DNA from: a virus
DNA length: 27,978 nt
IMG/VR virus record: IMGVR_UViG_3300022745_000127
Coordinates: 1 to 27,978 of that record
Strand: one strand, 5' to 3'
The position numbers and the translations under genes are program-made. The notes under the pieces were generated by a model. That model made no database searches, was not told the origin of the DNA, and saw nothing but the letters and a program-made list of their open reading frames with translations. How positions within the stretch are numbered: the stretch's first letter is position 1; the number at the start of each line of letters is the position of its first letter. This document shows positions 27,668 to 27,978 of the stretch, one piece after another.

Positions 27668-27837
27668 TTTTCCAGCTCCTTAATTAACGCATCCGCATAA
27701 AGCACGGCCTGCGATGTGATCGCCTCAGCCTCGGGAAACGGGTTTTTGTTGATCAGCGCCTGCATTGCCATTGCCGCCAGCATTGCCCTGGTATCGGTTG
27801 CTATAGGTGTCGCCTGATCGGGATTTGATTCGCTCAT
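27664..27837 (-). CDS. Small helical early protein, 57 aa
   Basis: ATG 27837 has GGAG about 9 nt upstream and the frame ends in TGA overlapping the next ATG. It reads SESNPDQATPIATDTRAMLA, then MQALINKNPFPEAEAITSQA and VLYADALIKELEK, a helical protein with YADALIKEL-type ending shared with many phage GMTLRDYF-neighbour proteins. Its 5' 113 nt overlap the 3' end of gene 27725-27925 in another frame. Both have ribosome binding sites, so both are kept. Confidence 0.65.
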   Translation of the reverse strand: MSESNPDQATPIATDTRAMLAAMAMQALINKNPFPEAEAITSQAVLYADALIKELEK

Positions 27838-27925
27838 GGTCTTGGGCTCCGGTTCGTTGGTTATTGAATGGCTCGGGTTTGTAGTAGCCGTCCATTTTGT
27901 TCACGGTGTTGGGTTTTGCTTTCAT
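27725..27925 (-). CDS. Polar small protein, 66 aa
   Basis: ATG 27925 is preceded by AAGGA with 6-nt spacing, the best ribosome binding site in this region. The N-terminal half contains MDGYYKPEPFNNQRTGAQDH then ERIKSRSGDTYS; the rest is Gly/Asn/Gln-rich and disordered, and may be constrained by overlap with the downstream gene. A short peptide with a GAxDHxRIxSR element is seen in small phage early proteins. Function unknown. Confidence 0.55.
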   Translation of the reverse strand: MKAKPNTVNKMDGYYKPEPFNNQRTGAQDHERIKSRSGDTYSNRYQGNAGGNGNAGADQQKPVSRG

Positions 27926-27934
27926 TTTTAATCC

Positions 27935-27976
27935 TTAAACTCTACGCACGGCAACGGCCGGAAGCTCGTAGCTCGT
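27935..27976 (-). CDS. 3' end of a leftward gene, partial
   Basis: Just upstream of the gene starting at 27925, a leftward frame enters from the right edge and ends in TAA at 27935-27937, encoding TSYELPAVAVRRV. A second frame ending in TAA at 27928-27930 (TRATSFRPLPCVEFKD) is equally open. Only one can be the real end of the next gene of the operon; the edge prevents a decision. Confidence 0.25.
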   Translation of the reverse strand, partial: TSYELPAVAVRRV

Positions 27977-27978
27977 GT

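Noticed and set aside
1-27978. CRISPR arrays, insertion sequences, integrase or attachment sites
   Set aside because: No regular spaced repeats, no transposase or recombinase frame, and no flanking tRNA or duplicated ends were seen by eye.

Overview
The window is a packaging, virion-assembly and lysis segment of a tailed dsDNA phage genome, with short pieces of early (metabolism or host-takeover) modules at both ends. No chromosomal genes, rRNA, tRNA, CRISPR arrays, insertion sequences or integrase were seen, so it reads as a phage genome fragment rather than a prophage border. The set of a P22-like portal, an SU10/DUF5309-type capsid, an adaptor, a nozzle-like protein and several internal virion proteins, with no tape measure, tail tube or sheath, indicates a podovirus (short tail). 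The M15 peptidase endolysin, the 3TM holin and the small-protein families are those of phages of Gram-negative bacteria. A proteobacterial host is likely, but the sequence does not name it.

Layout. Positions 1-682 (+) hold the end of an early operon: a partial DUF3310-like gene and a 156-residue phage protein. Positions 683-1062 are non-coding but highly structured. They hold a good sigma70-type promoter and a compact ~108-nt transcription unit ending in an intrinsic terminator, then a second hairpin and AT-rich DNA up to terS. From 1063 to 23812 (+) runs one nearly gapless late block. It contains terS, a small gene, terL (interrupted in the Walker A loop by a class 3-type mini-intein), portal, five structural or unknown genes (one made of ~24-residue repeats), two overlapping small genes, scaffold, major capsid protein, a hairpin, head-completion and adaptor genes, tail fibre and its DUF4376-like chaperone, nozzle-like protein, four internal or ejection proteins, four small genes that are mostly membrane proteins, M15 endolysin and holin.

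Positions 23778-24411 (-) hold three small genes, two of them hidden in frames other than the longest open frame. A 58-bp divergent spacer with inverted repeats separates them from a lone + gene (24470-25327) for a Gly/Gln-rich, probably structural protein. From 25308 to the right end (-) is an early operon of at least ten small genes including thyX, mostly joined by ATGA stop/start overlaps.

How it works together. TerS and TerL package DNA through the portal into a capsid built from the major capsid protein on the scaffold. Adaptor, nozzle and fibre proteins close the head and form the short tail, and the internal proteins are probably ejected to carry DNA across the envelope. Holin and endolysin end the cycle. 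The right-end early operon supplies ThyX and probable host-modulating small proteins. Replication genes must lie outside the window. The strongest candidates for something undescribed are the structured RNA unit upstream of terS, the class 3 intein in TerL, and several very small or overlapping genes that routine gene callers would miss.
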